Shown: in pieces, positions 18,115 to 25,955 of the stretch | How positions within the stretch are numbered: the first letter of the stretch is position 1 | Layout: the number at the start of each line of letters is the position of its first letter | Translations under genes and position numbers: made by a program | The notes under the pieces: model-generated | Seen by the model: only the letters and a program-made list of their open reading frames with translations | The model's database searches: none | What the model was told of the DNA's origin: nothing | Assembly: GCF_010501105.1 (NCBI RefSeq) | Contig: NZ_QVMQ01000002.1 | Coordinates: 62,001-126,000, forward strand | Direction: 5' to 3' | Length of the DNA stretch: 64,000 nucleotides | Source: Dysgonomonas sp. 511 | GTDB taxonomy: Bacteria; Bacteroidota; Bacteroidia; Bacteroidales; Dysgonomonadaceae

Positions 18115-20628
18115 CTACTGTCCTTGTCCTCCTCCCTGAACTCCGCCTTGCCCGCTTTGCTGGCCCGACGACATAGCATCATCATTGTTAATGCTGCGTT
18201 TAGTCTTCTTTATTTGTGCCTTCATTTCCCCGAAGCGGAACGAGATAGAGATACCAAACGCCCTCATACGCTGTGTATTAGTATTTTCCGAATACAGGTT
18301 CCAGGCATGGCGTTCATTCTTGAAGTCTCTCTTTCCCATAAAAGGGTTGCGGGCATGCGCCTGTATTGTGAGTTTATCGTTGAGAAAGCCTTTGGAGAGT
18401 GATAAGGTATGGAATGTAAATGACGATCCCTTATTTTCTAAACTGATGTATGGGCTAAATACTCCTCCGTTGGCCGATATACGGAACGATTTAGGCAGCG
18501 AATACTGCACTCCCGCATACATATTGCCCGAAAAGCCATTATTAGACAAGCTTCCCTTATTTTGTGGCAGTGCGGCATCTTTGTTTGTCTGTATATCAAC
18601 ATATCCTCCCGACAGATTGGAATAAATACGCAGTTTGTCGGTCGCTGACCAGTTCACATATGCCGACAACTGAACGTTTTTACGCTCGCCGATATTGCCG
18701 TATGTAGTGGTATTCACCCCGCCCTCCGATGTGGTGATGTCTTCTATGCCATTGTTGCTGAAATTGTACGACATATTCATATTCAGGTTGAGCTTCCTGC
18801 TGAAATAACCATAGTTTACGTTCAACGAGTGGGTTTTCACAGCATCCAGTTCAGGATTACCTACAACTATAAAGTTGGGATTGGACGAATTGACGTATGG
18901 GTTCAGCTGCCCTATTCCCGGGCGCGAAATCCGCATATTGTAGCCCAACCGTATATTTTGTGCCGGTTTTAGCTGGTAGGTAACCGTAGCCGAAGGAACC
19001 AGGTTGGAATAGTCGGTTTTGAAATTCTGTTCTGCACTTAATGGAAATTCGGCATTAAGCCATGTTGCTTCGTAGCGTAAGCCTGTTTTAATTCCCCATT
19101 TCTTAAACTTGGCGCTATATCCACCATAGGCGGCAAGGATATCCTGCCTGTGCTCAAATTCGCTGGAACTTCCTTTGGGCAGTGTTTCCCAACCCGAAGC
19201 CCCCAGAAAATCGTAGCCACTATTGCTCTGATTGAGGCGGATAATATATTTAACCCCGGCTTCTACATTATGCACTTTGCCAAACGGAGTAACGAAATCG
19301 GTCTGAAAGGTATGCTCTTTCATATCGGCATCGGTATATTGGCTATTGGTAACGGCTGTGGCAGGAAGCTCGCCCTCTCCATCCTTTATCTCTACATCGG
19401 CATTCGAATCGCTCGGGCTGTAACTAAACCTGTACGAAGCGGTCAATAGCTGGTCTTTCTTCTTGAAAGTGCGCTGGTAATCGGCATTTACGTCCGTACC
19501 TCCATATACGTTCTTGCTTTTGCCCTGCTGCCTGTAATTATACAGCAAGTCGCGCCTGCTGTCGAGCATTTGGTTAAACCAGTCGGAACGGGTTCGCGAA
19601 CTTCCTTCATAACGGTTATAGCCGATATTAATGAGGTTGAGGGTATCTATTTCGTAACTCAATTCGCCTGAGCCATACTGCCCGTTTCCATTGCTCTTCG
19701 AAGCCCCGTTTTGAGTAAAGTATTTACCGTCGTCCATGCCGGCATCGAAGAACTCGGTATATGATTTATAATCGGCTTGGGGCATACGCCATTTATAATA
19801 ATTATAGTTGCCTGTAAAGCCTATCTTGCCTACCTTCATCGACAGGTAGCCTCCCAGCCCGAATCCTCCACGGTTGTCGACACGCGAATTGATAGTGGCT
19901 GTATAGCCTCCCATCGACGTGTTTTTTTGCGTGATGATGTTTATTATCCCGGCAACGCCTTCTGCATCATACTTTGCTCCGGGATCGGTTATCACCTCTA
20001 TATCTTTTATGGTATTGGCAGGCATACTTTTGAGCACATCGGTGGGATTGCTCGAAATCATATTCGAGGGCTTGCCGTTGAGGTATATCTTATAATTGGA
20101 CGATCCTTTGAGCTGTATCTTATCTTCTCCGTCGACAGTCACCATAGGTACTTTGCGCAACATATCCAACACATTATTTGTCTTCGATTCGGGATCGTCT
20201 TCCATGCTATATGTTATCTTATCGAGGTCTACTTTCACCAAAGGTTTTTGTGCTGTAATAACCACCTCCGACAAGGCTTTGCTATCGTCGGCGAGCAGCA
20301 ACTTGCCCAGGTCTATAGTCTTTGTTGTGCCTATTTCCAGATTTTGCACCAGGGTTTTCTTTCCTATATACTCTGCCTGGAGAATATAGTTGCCCTGCTT
20401 GTTGAGGGAAAAGCTGAAATTGCCATTTTCGTCGGCGGCAACGGCTTTCGCCAACACCGAGGGCTTGTTGCTATCCATCACTTTGATAGTAGCGAAAGGA
20501 ATGGTTTCGCTGGTAAGAGAGTCAATCACCTGCCCCTTTACCTGTACACTGACAGGCACAGAATGCTGGGCTTTGGCTATTGATACGCCAAGTATCAATA
20601 CGACCAATAAGAAGATACGAATTTTCAT
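18115..20628 (-). CDS. Outer-membrane beta-barrel receptor with carboxypeptidase-regulatory-like domain (OMP_b-brl_3 type)
   Basis: TonB-receptor-like outer-membrane protein not of the SusC class. The signal peptide (MKIRIFLLVVLILGVSIAKA) is followed by a regulatory-like domain (VKGQVIDSLTSETIPFATI). The plug contains VVITAQKPLVKVDLDKITYSM, VLDMLRKVPMVTVDGED and DPGAKYDAEGVAGIINIIT. A beta-barrel follows, ending in a low-complexity tail of Gly/Gln (SGQQSGQGGVQGGGQGQ). Full length at 837 residues. Ligand unknown. It is monocistronic; the ECF sigma pair nearby is on the other side of the DUF6249-like gene. Confidence 0.9.
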   Translation of the reverse strand: MKIRIFLLVVLILGVSIAKAQHSVPVSVQVKGQVIDSLTSETIPFATIKVMDSNKPSVLAKAVAADENGNFSFSLNKQGNYILQAEYIGKKTLVQNLEIGTTKTIDLGKLLLADDSKALSEVVITAQKPLVKVDLDKITYSMEDDPESKTNNVLDMLRKVPMVTVDGEDKIQLKGSSNYKIYLNGKPSNMISSNPTDVLKSMPANTIKDIEVITDPGAKYDAEGVAGIINIITQKNTSMGGYTATINSRVDNRGGFGLGGYLSMKVGKIGFTGNYNYYKWRMPQADYKSYTEFFDAGMDDGKYFTQNGASKSNGNGQYGSGELSYEIDTLNLINIGYNRYEGSSRTRSDWFNQMLDSRRDLLYNYRQQGKSKNVYGGTDVNADYQRTFKKKDQLLTASYRFSYSPSDSNADVEIKDGEGELPATAVTNSQYTDADMKEHTFQTDFVTPFGKVHNVEAGVKYIIRLNQSNSGYDFLGASGWETLPKGSSSEFEHRQDILAAYGGYSAKFKKWGIKTGLRYEATWLNAEFPLSAEQNFKTDYSNLVPSATVTYQLKPAQNIRLGYNMRISRPGIGQLNPYVNSSNPNFIVVGNPELDAVKTHSLNVNYGYFSRKLNLNMNMSYNFSNNGIEDITTSEGGVNTTTYGNIGERKNVQLSAYVNWSATDKLRIYSNLSGGYVDIQTNKDAALPQNKGSLSNNGFSGNMYAGVQYSLPKSFRISANGGVFSPYISLENKGSSFTFHTLSLSKGFLNDKLTIQAHARNPFMGKRDFKNERHAWNLYSENTNTQRMRAFGISISFRFGEMKAQIKKTKRSINNDDAMSSGQQSGQGGVQGGGQGQ

Positions 20629-20757
20629 AGGATTGTGCGCATTAATTATAGTTACTTATTCACACTTGACGCTATTATTAGTTTTTTATCACTATCCACC
20701 TCTGCTTTTCGTTTTTTTTAACAAAAACAATCTTTTTACCTCAGATATTTTTTAAAC

Positions 20758-20793
20758 AGAAAAAAAGAGCTACCACTTTTCATGGTAACTCTC
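20758..20793 (-). terminator. Terminator downstream of the 134-aa membrane protein gene
   Basis: GAG-TACCA (20767-20775) pairs with TGGTA-CTC (20783-20791), and on the minus strand the stem exits into a run of seven T. Confidence 0.7.
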
Positions 20794-20818
20794 GGAATAA
20801 AAACCTAATAAACAATCG

Positions 20819-21223
20819 TTACTTCGCTTTCCGTCTTTCTATGAAATAAGCTGTGACCAGGCCTACACCTCCGAATACAGATGCACATGCCAGATAGAGC
20901 ACAGCAATAGCATTGCGGAAATCATGGTATTGTTTTTTTTCCAATATCAAAGACGGGGTAGCTACCATATCGACAACAGATGCAATGGTAACGCCCAAGC
21001 CTATGCCAAGCAGCAGCAACCCGATACGGATAGTCCACGAACCACCGGATTCTGTCCTGAAAAACGGCACGGACTTCATATCGCCTAATGCTGAAAAATT
21101 GAAACCTTCCGACATTTTTTCTATCATCGCCATCCTTTCCTTACGTCTTACAATCAGTTCGAATATCTTGTAGGTAAAGTAAAAGAACGCAACACTAACA
21201 ACCATAGGAATTAAATTAACCAT
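20819..21223 (-). CDS. DUF6249-like membrane protein
   Basis: A 134-residue protein with three predicted membrane helices: residues 2-22 (VNLIPMVVSVAFFYFTYKIF), about 68-90 (IRIGLLLLGIGLGVTIASVV) and 108-126 (AVLYLACASVFGGVGLVTAY). A cytosolic basic-acidic linker (VRRKERMAMIEKMSEG) lies after helix 1. It resembles DUF6249-type proteins often found near ECF sigma factors. Here it is divergent from the sigma gene at 21381. Function unknown; a link to the sigma system is inferred from position only. Confidence 0.75.
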   Translation of the reverse strand: MVNLIPMVVSVAFFYFTYKIFELIVRRKERMAMIEKMSEGFNFSALGDMKSVPFFRTESGGSWTIRIGLLLLGIGLGVTIASVVDMVATPSLILEKKQYHDFRNAIAVLYLACASVFGGVGLVTAYFIERRKAK

Positions 21224-21340
21224 ATCTGTAAATATTTAAAAAGTTATACAATCTGTTTTGTTTCTTTGCCTATTTTGACGCAGCATCTACCCGATGGTTA
21301 CAAACTTTTCCGAAAAAAATTGCAGAAATATTTTTTTTAA

Positions 21341-21348
21341 TAATTTTG
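21341..21348 (+). promoter_or_regulatory. Promoter of the ECF sigma gene
   Basis: TAATTTTG matches TAnnTTTG. It lies inside the longest possible reading frame (from 21294), so translation must begin downstream, at the ATG of 21381. Confidence 0.6.
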
Positions 21349-21380
21349 TAACCTATGTTATATTACTGCGTCATACAGGT

Positions 21381-21935
21381 ATGACTGATTTCAACGACAT
21401 TCTCCACGTGCGCAGAGTCATAGATGGGCATACCAACGACTTTGTATATATTGTGCGCCGATATGAGAAAATGGTATTTACCATTGTCAATAAAATCGTT
21501 GCCAACCGAACCGAAGCCGAGGATATTACGCAGGAGGTATTTATAAAGGTATTCAAGTCGCTGGATAAGTTTCGCGAAGAATCGAGTTTTGCCACATGGC
21601 TCTATCGTATAGCCTATAATGTGACCATATCGGAACTCAGGAAACGGAAATTTCACTTTGCTACTTTAGAAGACAACTCGGCAAATATTCCCGATGACGA
21701 TACTTCATATAATACCGGAGAAACATCGAAAGAGGAACTGCTGAAATATCTCGACATCATACTCAAAAAACTACCACCCGGCGATGCGTTACTAATCACA
21801 ATGTACTACATGAACAACCAAAGCATGCAGGAAATAGCCGATATCACGGGACTATCTGTATCGAATGCCAAGATAAAGTTGTACAGGATAAGAAAAATAA
21901 TGAACTTTGAACTAAATAAACTCATACAGCAATGA
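21381..21935 (+). CDS. ECF-type RNA polymerase sigma factor
   Basis: A 184-residue sigma-70 family protein of the extracytoplasmic-function class. Region 2 has FVYIVRRYEKMVFTIVNKIV and EDITQEVFIKVFKSLDKF, with SSFATWLYRIAYNVTISELRKRK for -10 recognition. Region 4 has LPPGDALLITMYYMNNQSMQEIADITGLSVSNAKIKLYRIRK, a helix-turn-helix for -35 binding. The start at 21381 is preferred because a TAnnTTTG promoter (21341) lies within the longer frame. The next gene overlaps by 4 nt and encodes a small membrane protein, suggesting a sigma/anti-sigma-like pair. Confidence 0.92.
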   Translation: MTDFNDILHVRRVIDGHTNDFVYIVRRYEKMVFTIVNKIVANRTEAEDITQEVFIKVFKSLDKFREESSFATWLYRIAYNVTISELRKRKFHFATLEDNSANIPDDDTSYNTGETSKEELLKYLDIILKKLPPGDALLITMYYMNNQSMQEIADITGLSVSNAKIKLYRIRKIMNFELNKLIQQ

Positions 21936-22315
21936 AAGATCACGACAAAGACATATTCAAGAGTTTATTCGAACATACCGAACTGGATGAGCCCTCTGCA
22001 AGCTTCGAAAGCAGGCTGATGAAACAAGTCCGTATTGTATCAAAGAAACAAAAGAGAAAGAAGCTGATAGTAAACATATTGGCTACCACGGGAGGTATAG
22101 CCGCAGCGATAATAGTTACAGTTTCTATTTTCTCATTCTTCGATTTATCGGTCAATACAGATCCGGATCACTGGGAACAACTAACCGCAAGCATACCGTC
22201 ATTGCACTTCGACCCACTGATAACTTCCATTGGGGCAATATGCATGTTGCTACTGATGGGAGATACCCTCATACGCAGAAAAATATTCGACCGAAAGCAG
22301 GATAACAACAAATAA
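21932..22315 (+). CDS. Small membrane protein, putative partner of the ECF sigma factor
   Basis: A 127-residue protein whose start overlaps the sigma gene stop (ATGA), so the two are probably translationally coupled. The N-terminus is polar and acidic (KDHDKDIFKSLFEHTELDEPSASFESRLMKQV), with basic KKQKRKK before a membrane helix (LATTGGIAAAIIVTVSIFSFF). A second helix follows (LITSIGAICMLLLMGDTLI). The cytosolic N-terminal helix-rich region followed by membrane helices is the layout of simple anti-sigma proteins. There is no HCC zinc motif, so the anti-sigma role is inferred from position. Confidence 0.75.
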   Translation: MKDHDKDIFKSLFEHTELDEPSASFESRLMKQVRIVSKKQKRKKLIVNILATTGGIAAAIIVTVSIFSFFDLSVNTDPDHWEQLTASIPSLHFDPLITSIGAICMLLLMGDTLIRRKIFDRKQDNNK

Positions 22316-22317
22316 AA

Positions 22318-22368
22318 AATCTTTTCAAACCTCTACCTCTTACGGATAGATAGTTTGAAAAGATTTCA
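22318..22368. terminator. Long-stem hairpin between the sigma operon and recA
   Basis: AATCTTTTCAAAC (22318-22330) pairs perfectly with GTTTGAAAAGATT (22353-22365) around a 22-nt loop, between two convergent genes. The long loop makes efficiency uncertain, but its place fits a bidirectional terminator. Confidence 0.6.
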
Positions 22369-22395
22369 ATACTTAGCCTTGCGCGATGGCAAGTT

Positions 22396-23421
22396 CTATT
22401 TTTTGTCCTTCAGTGCTGCAAATATTAAAGTTTCAAGCTCTTCGGCAAGTTCCGGGTTATCTTTTACCGTATCTTTGGCTGCTTCGCGGCCTTGCCCCAA
22501 CTTTGTATCTTTGTAACTGTACCACGCACCGCTTTTCTTGATAATGCCAAGATCGGCTCCCAGGTCTATTATCTCGCCCGCACGGGATATACCCTCGCCA
22601 TACATGATATCGAACTCTGCTTTGCGGAAAGGAGGTGCTACTTTATTCTTCGCTACCTTCACCCTTGTTTGGCTACCTTTCACTTCGTCGCCGTCTTTCA
22701 ACTGCCCGATACGGCGTATATCGAGACGTACAGAAGAATAGTATTTCAGGGCATTACCCCCAGTAGTTGTTTCCGGCGAACCAAACATCACACCTATCTT
22801 ATCGCGAAGCTGGTTGATAAATATACAAGTGGTGCTTGTCTTATTGATTGCTGCTGTCAGCTTACGCAAAGCCTGTGACATAAGGCGGGCTTGCAATCCC
22901 ATTTTAGAATCACCCATTTCGCCTTCGAGTTCAGCCTTAGGAGTCAAGGCAGCTACCGAGTCGATAACTACAATGTCTATGGCCGACGATCGTATCAGTT
23001 GTTCTGTTATTTCGAGAGCCTGTTCACCACTATCGGGCTGCGAAATCCATAGGTTTTCGATATCTACACCCAGCTTTTCTGCATAGAAGCGGTCGAAAGC
23101 ATGTTCTGCATCAATAAAGGCTGCTATACCTCCGGCTTTTTGGGCTTCTGCTATGGCATGTATTGCCAAGGTGGTTTTACCAGACGATTCGGGCCCATAA
23201 ATTTCGATCACCCTTCCGCGAGGATACCCCCCTACTCCAAGTGCTGCATTCAGGGCTATCGAGCCTGTTGGTATTACAGCTATTTCGTCGATTTTGTCGT
23301 CACCCATCTTCATGATGGAGCCTTTGCCATAGCTTTTCTCTATTTTGTCCATTGCAGCTTGCAGGGCTTTCATTTTCTCTGCATTAGGCGCTGCTTTTTC
23401 TTTCTCTTTTTCTTCTGCCAT
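22396..23421 (-). CDS. recA: Recombinase RecA
   Basis: Strand-exchange ATPase of homologous recombination and SOS co-protease. Full length at 341 residues. The Walker A is GPESSGKT (76-83). [20 protein letters not shown] carries Walker B and loop L1, and [49 protein letters not shown] spans loop L2. The N-terminal 15 residues are unusually rich in Lys/Glu. It follows bcp by 33 nt on the same strand. There is no recX adjacent. No LexA-type box was identified. Confidence 0.98.
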   Translation of the reverse strand: MAEEKEKEKAAPNAEKMKALQAAMDKIEKSYGKGSIMKMGDDKIDEIAVIPTGSIALNAALGVGGYPRGRVIEIYGPESSGKTTLAIHAIAEAQKAGGIAAFIDAEHAFDRFYAEKLGVDIENLWISQPDSGEQALEITEQLIRSSAIDIVVIDSVAALTPKAELEGEMGDSKMGLQARLMSQALRKLTAAINKTSTTCIFINQLRDKIGVMFGSPETTTGGNALKYYSSVRLDIRRIGQLKDGDEVKGSQTRVKVAKNKVAPPFRKAEFDIMYGEGISRAGEIIDLGADLGIIKKSGAWYSYKDTKLGQGREAAKDTVKDNPELAEELETLIFAALKDKK

Positions 23422-23454
23422 TCTTTTTTTTACCTGTTGTTATTTTCTGTAATT

Positions 23455-23916
23455 CTACGATTGTTGCAATATTTGCTGAGCGTGCTCTTTTGTTTTTATC
23501 TGTTTCGGCCCGATAATGTCTTCTATAATGCCCGATTCGTTGACGATAAAGGTGGTACGGAACGTGCCCATATACTTTCGTCCGGCAAGTGTCTTCTCGC
23601 CCCAAACGCCAAAAGTCTCTACCAGTTTCTTGTCGGTATCGGCTATCAACGGAAAGGGTAATTGCTGCTTTTCGATAAACTTGCGGTGCGATTTTTCATC
23701 ATCGACACTTACACCCAATATCTGATAACCGGCCTTACGCAAAGATGAGAAATTATCTCTGAAACTGCAAGCCTCGGCTGTACATCCGGGAGTATTATCT
23801 TTGGGGTAAAAATACAGCACTAATTTGGAACCGGCATAATCCGATGCTTTTATTTCGTTCCCGTCCTGATCGTTACCTAATATACCGGGTATCTTGTCTC
23901 CTATCTTCAACGCCAT
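23455..23916 (-). CDS. bcp: Thioredoxin-dependent thiol peroxidase (BCP-type peroxiredoxin)
   Basis: Reduces hydrogen peroxide and organic hydroperoxides in the cytoplasm. At 153 residues it has the thioredoxin fold. The motif YPKDNTPGCTAEACSFRDN holds peroxidatic Cys45 and resolving Cys50, the helix alpha-2 spacing of BCP/PrxQ. The conserved Arg is in GTFRTTFIV. It lies directly upstream of recA and 22 nt downstream of a small secreted protein gene. Confidence 0.95.
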   Translation of the reverse strand: MALKIGDKIPGILGNDQDGNEIKASDYAGSKLVLYFYPKDNTPGCTAEACSFRDNFSSLRKAGYQILGVSVDDEKSHRKFIEKQQLPFPLIADTDKKLVETFGVWGEKTLAGRKYMGTFRTTFIVNESGIIEDIIGPKQIKTKEHAQQILQQS

Positions 23917-23938
23917 TGTTTTATAGCTTGTTTTTATT

Positions 23939-24484
23939 TTACTGCATACCTGTTCTCGCCGGCTTCCCGGTTTCGTATGTATATTTTACCTGCCGCAAAT
24001 GATTCCGTGCCTCTATTCCCTTGTTGGTAGCATCATTAAATGCCTGGTAAGCATCGTAATATTCGTTCAGGTCTGAATTTGCATTGGCTCCCAAGACTCC
24101 CATTTTTTCCAGCGTTTCCACTTTTTCGCGTACAGCTTCGAGATAAGTCAAAGTCGCCTGCTTGTACTCTTCGCCATCGGCAAATGGTTTTTGTCTGGAA
24201 ACCAACTCTTTGATATGTGTCAATTGCTCTAAATAAGGGGCGGCACTTTTGTTCAGTATCTTATGGTCGAGCCTTTCCGACCATACTACCTGAACGGCGT
24301 TTTCGTATTCACTATATATGCTATCCATCTCATTTATCTTGTCCATTATGTAGAAAGTATAAGATGCCCTGCTCGTGACAGCTTTACGTTTTGTTGTTTT
24401 TTTTGTCACTCTCTCTGTTTTCTGGGCGTGCATAGGCCCCACAATACCCAATAGGGTAATAAGTAAAACCAAAGGTAATCTCAT
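23939..24484 (-). CDS. Hypothetical secreted helical protein
   Basis: A 181-residue protein with signal peptide MRLPLVLLITLLGIVGPMHA, then a basic Thr-rich stretch (KTERVTKKTTKRKAV). A long, mostly helical charged body follows (about 45-165, e.g. YLEQLTHIKELVSRQKPF, YLEAVREKVETLEKMGV). No Cys, no catalytic motif and no recognised family. It is first in the minus-strand cluster ahead of bcp and recA (22 nt gap), so it may share their transcript. Probably periplasmic. An IS-like miniature element begins 28 nt upstream of the start codon. Confidence 0.75.
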   Translation of the reverse strand: MRLPLVLLITLLGIVGPMHAQKTERVTKKTTKRKAVTSRASYTFYIMDKINEMDSIYSEYENAVQVVWSERLDHKILNKSAAPYLEQLTHIKELVSRQKPFADGEEYKQATLTYLEAVREKVETLEKMGVLGANANSDLNEYYDAYQAFNDATNKGIEARNHLRQVKYTYETGKPARTGMQ

Positions 24485-24512
24485 GTCGTCTGTCGTTTGT
24501 ATTATTATTTTA

Positions 24513-24706
24513 GAGTCTATTTTAATTTTATAGTAAATCTTTTTTATAGCTATTTTTAGATAGATTTTATGTGTTTTGCTCGCTGGTTTAGCGGGCTAAA
24601 CCGAGAGGAAAATGTGGAAAATACGCTAAAAAGAGCATAAAAAAGTTGCTAAGAATCATACTAAAGAACCTATAAGAAATATTTTCGCTAAAATTTAAAC
24701 AGGCTC
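24513..24706. mobile_element. Miniature inverted-repeat element, complete copy (IS5-like ends)
   Basis: 194 bp bounded by imperfect inverted ends (GAGTCTATTTTAATTTTA at the left; the right end read inward is GAGCCTGTTTAAATTTTA) and flanked by TTA on both sides (24510-24512 and 24707-24709). A perfect palindrome GGTTTAGC-GG-GCTAAACC lies near 24590-24607. No ORF. A second, truncated copy is at 37495-37650. Short TNA target duplications are known for IS5-group elements, which suggests a non-autonomous derivative of such an IS. Confidence 0.75.
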
Positions 24707-24730
24707 TTAATATCGTCAAAAAAAAGGAAA

Positions 24731-25309
24731 TCAGCTTATCGCTTCAAACCAGTTGTCGTTCTCTACCGGCTCAAACATTTCCAGTTTGTCCAAAAGCCTG
24801 CTTATATCATCTTCTACTATCAGTAGATTTTGGTAATCATTTCTCAAAAATCCGTTGTCCTGCATCTTTGCTGTCATTTCTACCAGAGGGGTGTAGTAGC
24901 CCTTCACATTCAATAGCCCGATAGGTTTCTTGTGAAGCGCCAGTTGCGCCCATGTAAGTATTTCGTATAGTTCGTCTAGCGTACCATATCCTCCGGGCAG
25001 TGCGATTACAGCATCAGAAAGCTCGTGCATCAATGCCTTACGTTCGTGCATGGTATCTACGACGTGAATTTCGCTCAAACCGTCAAATTCAATTTCCTTC
25101 TTTTTCAGGAACTCCGGTATTACCCCTATGACTTTACCTCCGGCCTGCATTGCACTATTGGCTACTGCACCCATCAGCCCAACGCTCGCACCGCCATATA
25201 CAACACCATATCCACGTTGTGCCACACATTGCCCCAATAATGAAGCCTGTTGCATAAATATGGGGTCGAAACCTGACGATGAACCGCAAAATACAGATAT
25301 ATTTTTCAC
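24731..25309 (-). CDS. LOG-family protein (cytokinin riboside 5'-monophosphate phosphoribohydrolase type)
   Basis: Cytoplasmic Rossmann-fold nucleotide hydrolase; characterised members release a base from nucleoside 5'-monophosphates. The LOG signature PGGYGTLDELYEILTW (105-120) contains the catalytic Glu. MHERKALM (87-94) supplies phosphate-binding Arg/Lys. The N-terminal beta strand ISVFCGSSSG and GGASVGLMGAVA complete the fold. Length 192 is normal. Its promoter (TAnnTTTG on the minus strand) lies at 25329-25336. Physiological substrate here is unknown. Terminator-like sequence is replaced by the adjacent mobile element. Confidence 0.92.
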   Translation of the reverse strand: MKNISVFCGSSSGFDPIFMQQASLLGQCVAQRGYGVVYGGASVGLMGAVANSAMQAGGKVIGVIPEFLKKKEIEFDGLSEIHVVDTMHERKALMHELSDAVIALPGGYGTLDELYEILTWAQLALHKKPIGLLNVKGYYTPLVEMTAKMQDNGFLRNDYQNLLIVEDDISRLLDKLEMFEPVENDNWFEAIS

Positions 25310-25328
25310 TTTTATTTCTTTATTCCAA

Positions 25329-25336
25329 CAAAGATA
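25329..25336 (-). promoter_or_regulatory. Promoter of the LOG-family gene
   Basis: Minus-strand TATCTTTG matches the -7 consensus TAnnTTTG, 20 nt upstream of the start codon. Confidence 0.65.
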
Positions 25337-25381
25337 ATAATATTAACTATAAAGTTTCTCATAAAAAATAGGATTAAACTC

Positions 25382-25389
25382 TATCTTTG
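25382..25389 (+). promoter_or_regulatory. Promoter of the 163-aa lipoprotein gene
   Basis: TATCTTTG matches TAnnTTTG, 29 nt upstream of the ATG at 25418. It is divergent from the LOG promoter. Confidence 0.65.
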
Positions 25390-25417
25390 TTCAGTAAACT
25401 AAATTAACCGGTAAATT

Positions 25418-25909
25418 ATGAATAAAAAATATTTATACTTCATTGCATGCTCGCTAATCTTAGCCACAGGCTGCAAATCGGTACAGACAAAAAGCAATGC
25501 TAAAAACATTGCCCAATGGTTTAATGTAGCAGTAACCGGATCGGAAGAAATATACGTCGATACGGCAAATATACGGCAGGAAGGTGCAATATCGTATGCC
25601 CGGGAAAAGAGGGTGTATATTACATCTAAAGGACGAAAAGCATATGTGAACAGGATAAGGTATGAATTAGCAAAAATAAACAAGGCCGAAAAAGCCGAAA
25701 AATGGAACGATTTCAGCTATTGCATATACGACTGCCTGTACGAATGCACCAACAAGCGGTTCAGGATACTGAGTGTAGAGGATTATGACTCATCGGGAAA
25801 GCTTATTACTAAAACCAAGCCTGCAAAGGGGATTATAAAATGGCTCAATGTAGAGCCGGAAACGGTAGGCGACCACACCTTTTTCTTTGTGTGCGACTAC
25901 AACCAGTAA
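25418..25909 (+). CDS. Hypothetical lipoprotein (surface-adhesin E-like)
   Basis: A 163-residue protein with a lipoprotein signal (MNKKYLYFIACSLILATGC, Cys19). The mature part resembles the small beta domain of surface-adhesin-E-like proteins: AQWFNVAVTGSEEIYVDTANI, then KRVYITSKGRK and a C-terminal IKWLNVEPETVGDHTFFFVCDY. Four additional Cys (SYCIYDCLYEC and FVCDY) may form disulfides in the periplasm. The family call is tentative. It has its own promoter (25382) and is followed by another gene with an independent promoter (25929). Confidence 0.7.
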   Translation: MNKKYLYFIACSLILATGCKSVQTKSNAKNIAQWFNVAVTGSEEIYVDTANIRQEGAISYAREKRVYITSKGRKAYVNRIRYELAKINKAEKAEKWNDFSYCIYDCLYECTNKRFRILSVEDYDSSGKLITKTKPAKGIIKWLNVEPETVGDHTFFFVCDYNQ

Positions 25910-25928
25910 GTATATGAAACAAAATGCT

Positions 25929-25936
25929 TATCTTTG
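25929..25936 (+). promoter_or_regulatory. Promoter of the 583-aa membrane protein gene
   Basis: TATCTTTG matches TAnnTTTG, 19 nt upstream of the ATG at 25956. Confidence 0.65.
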
Positions 25937-25955
25937 CAGGATAATTCGGAGATAA

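Noticed and set aside
19777..20583. Plus-strand ORF of 268 codons opposite the outer-membrane receptor
   Set aside because: Antisense to the plug-domain coding sequence with clear motifs on the minus strand; a shadow frame despite its length.
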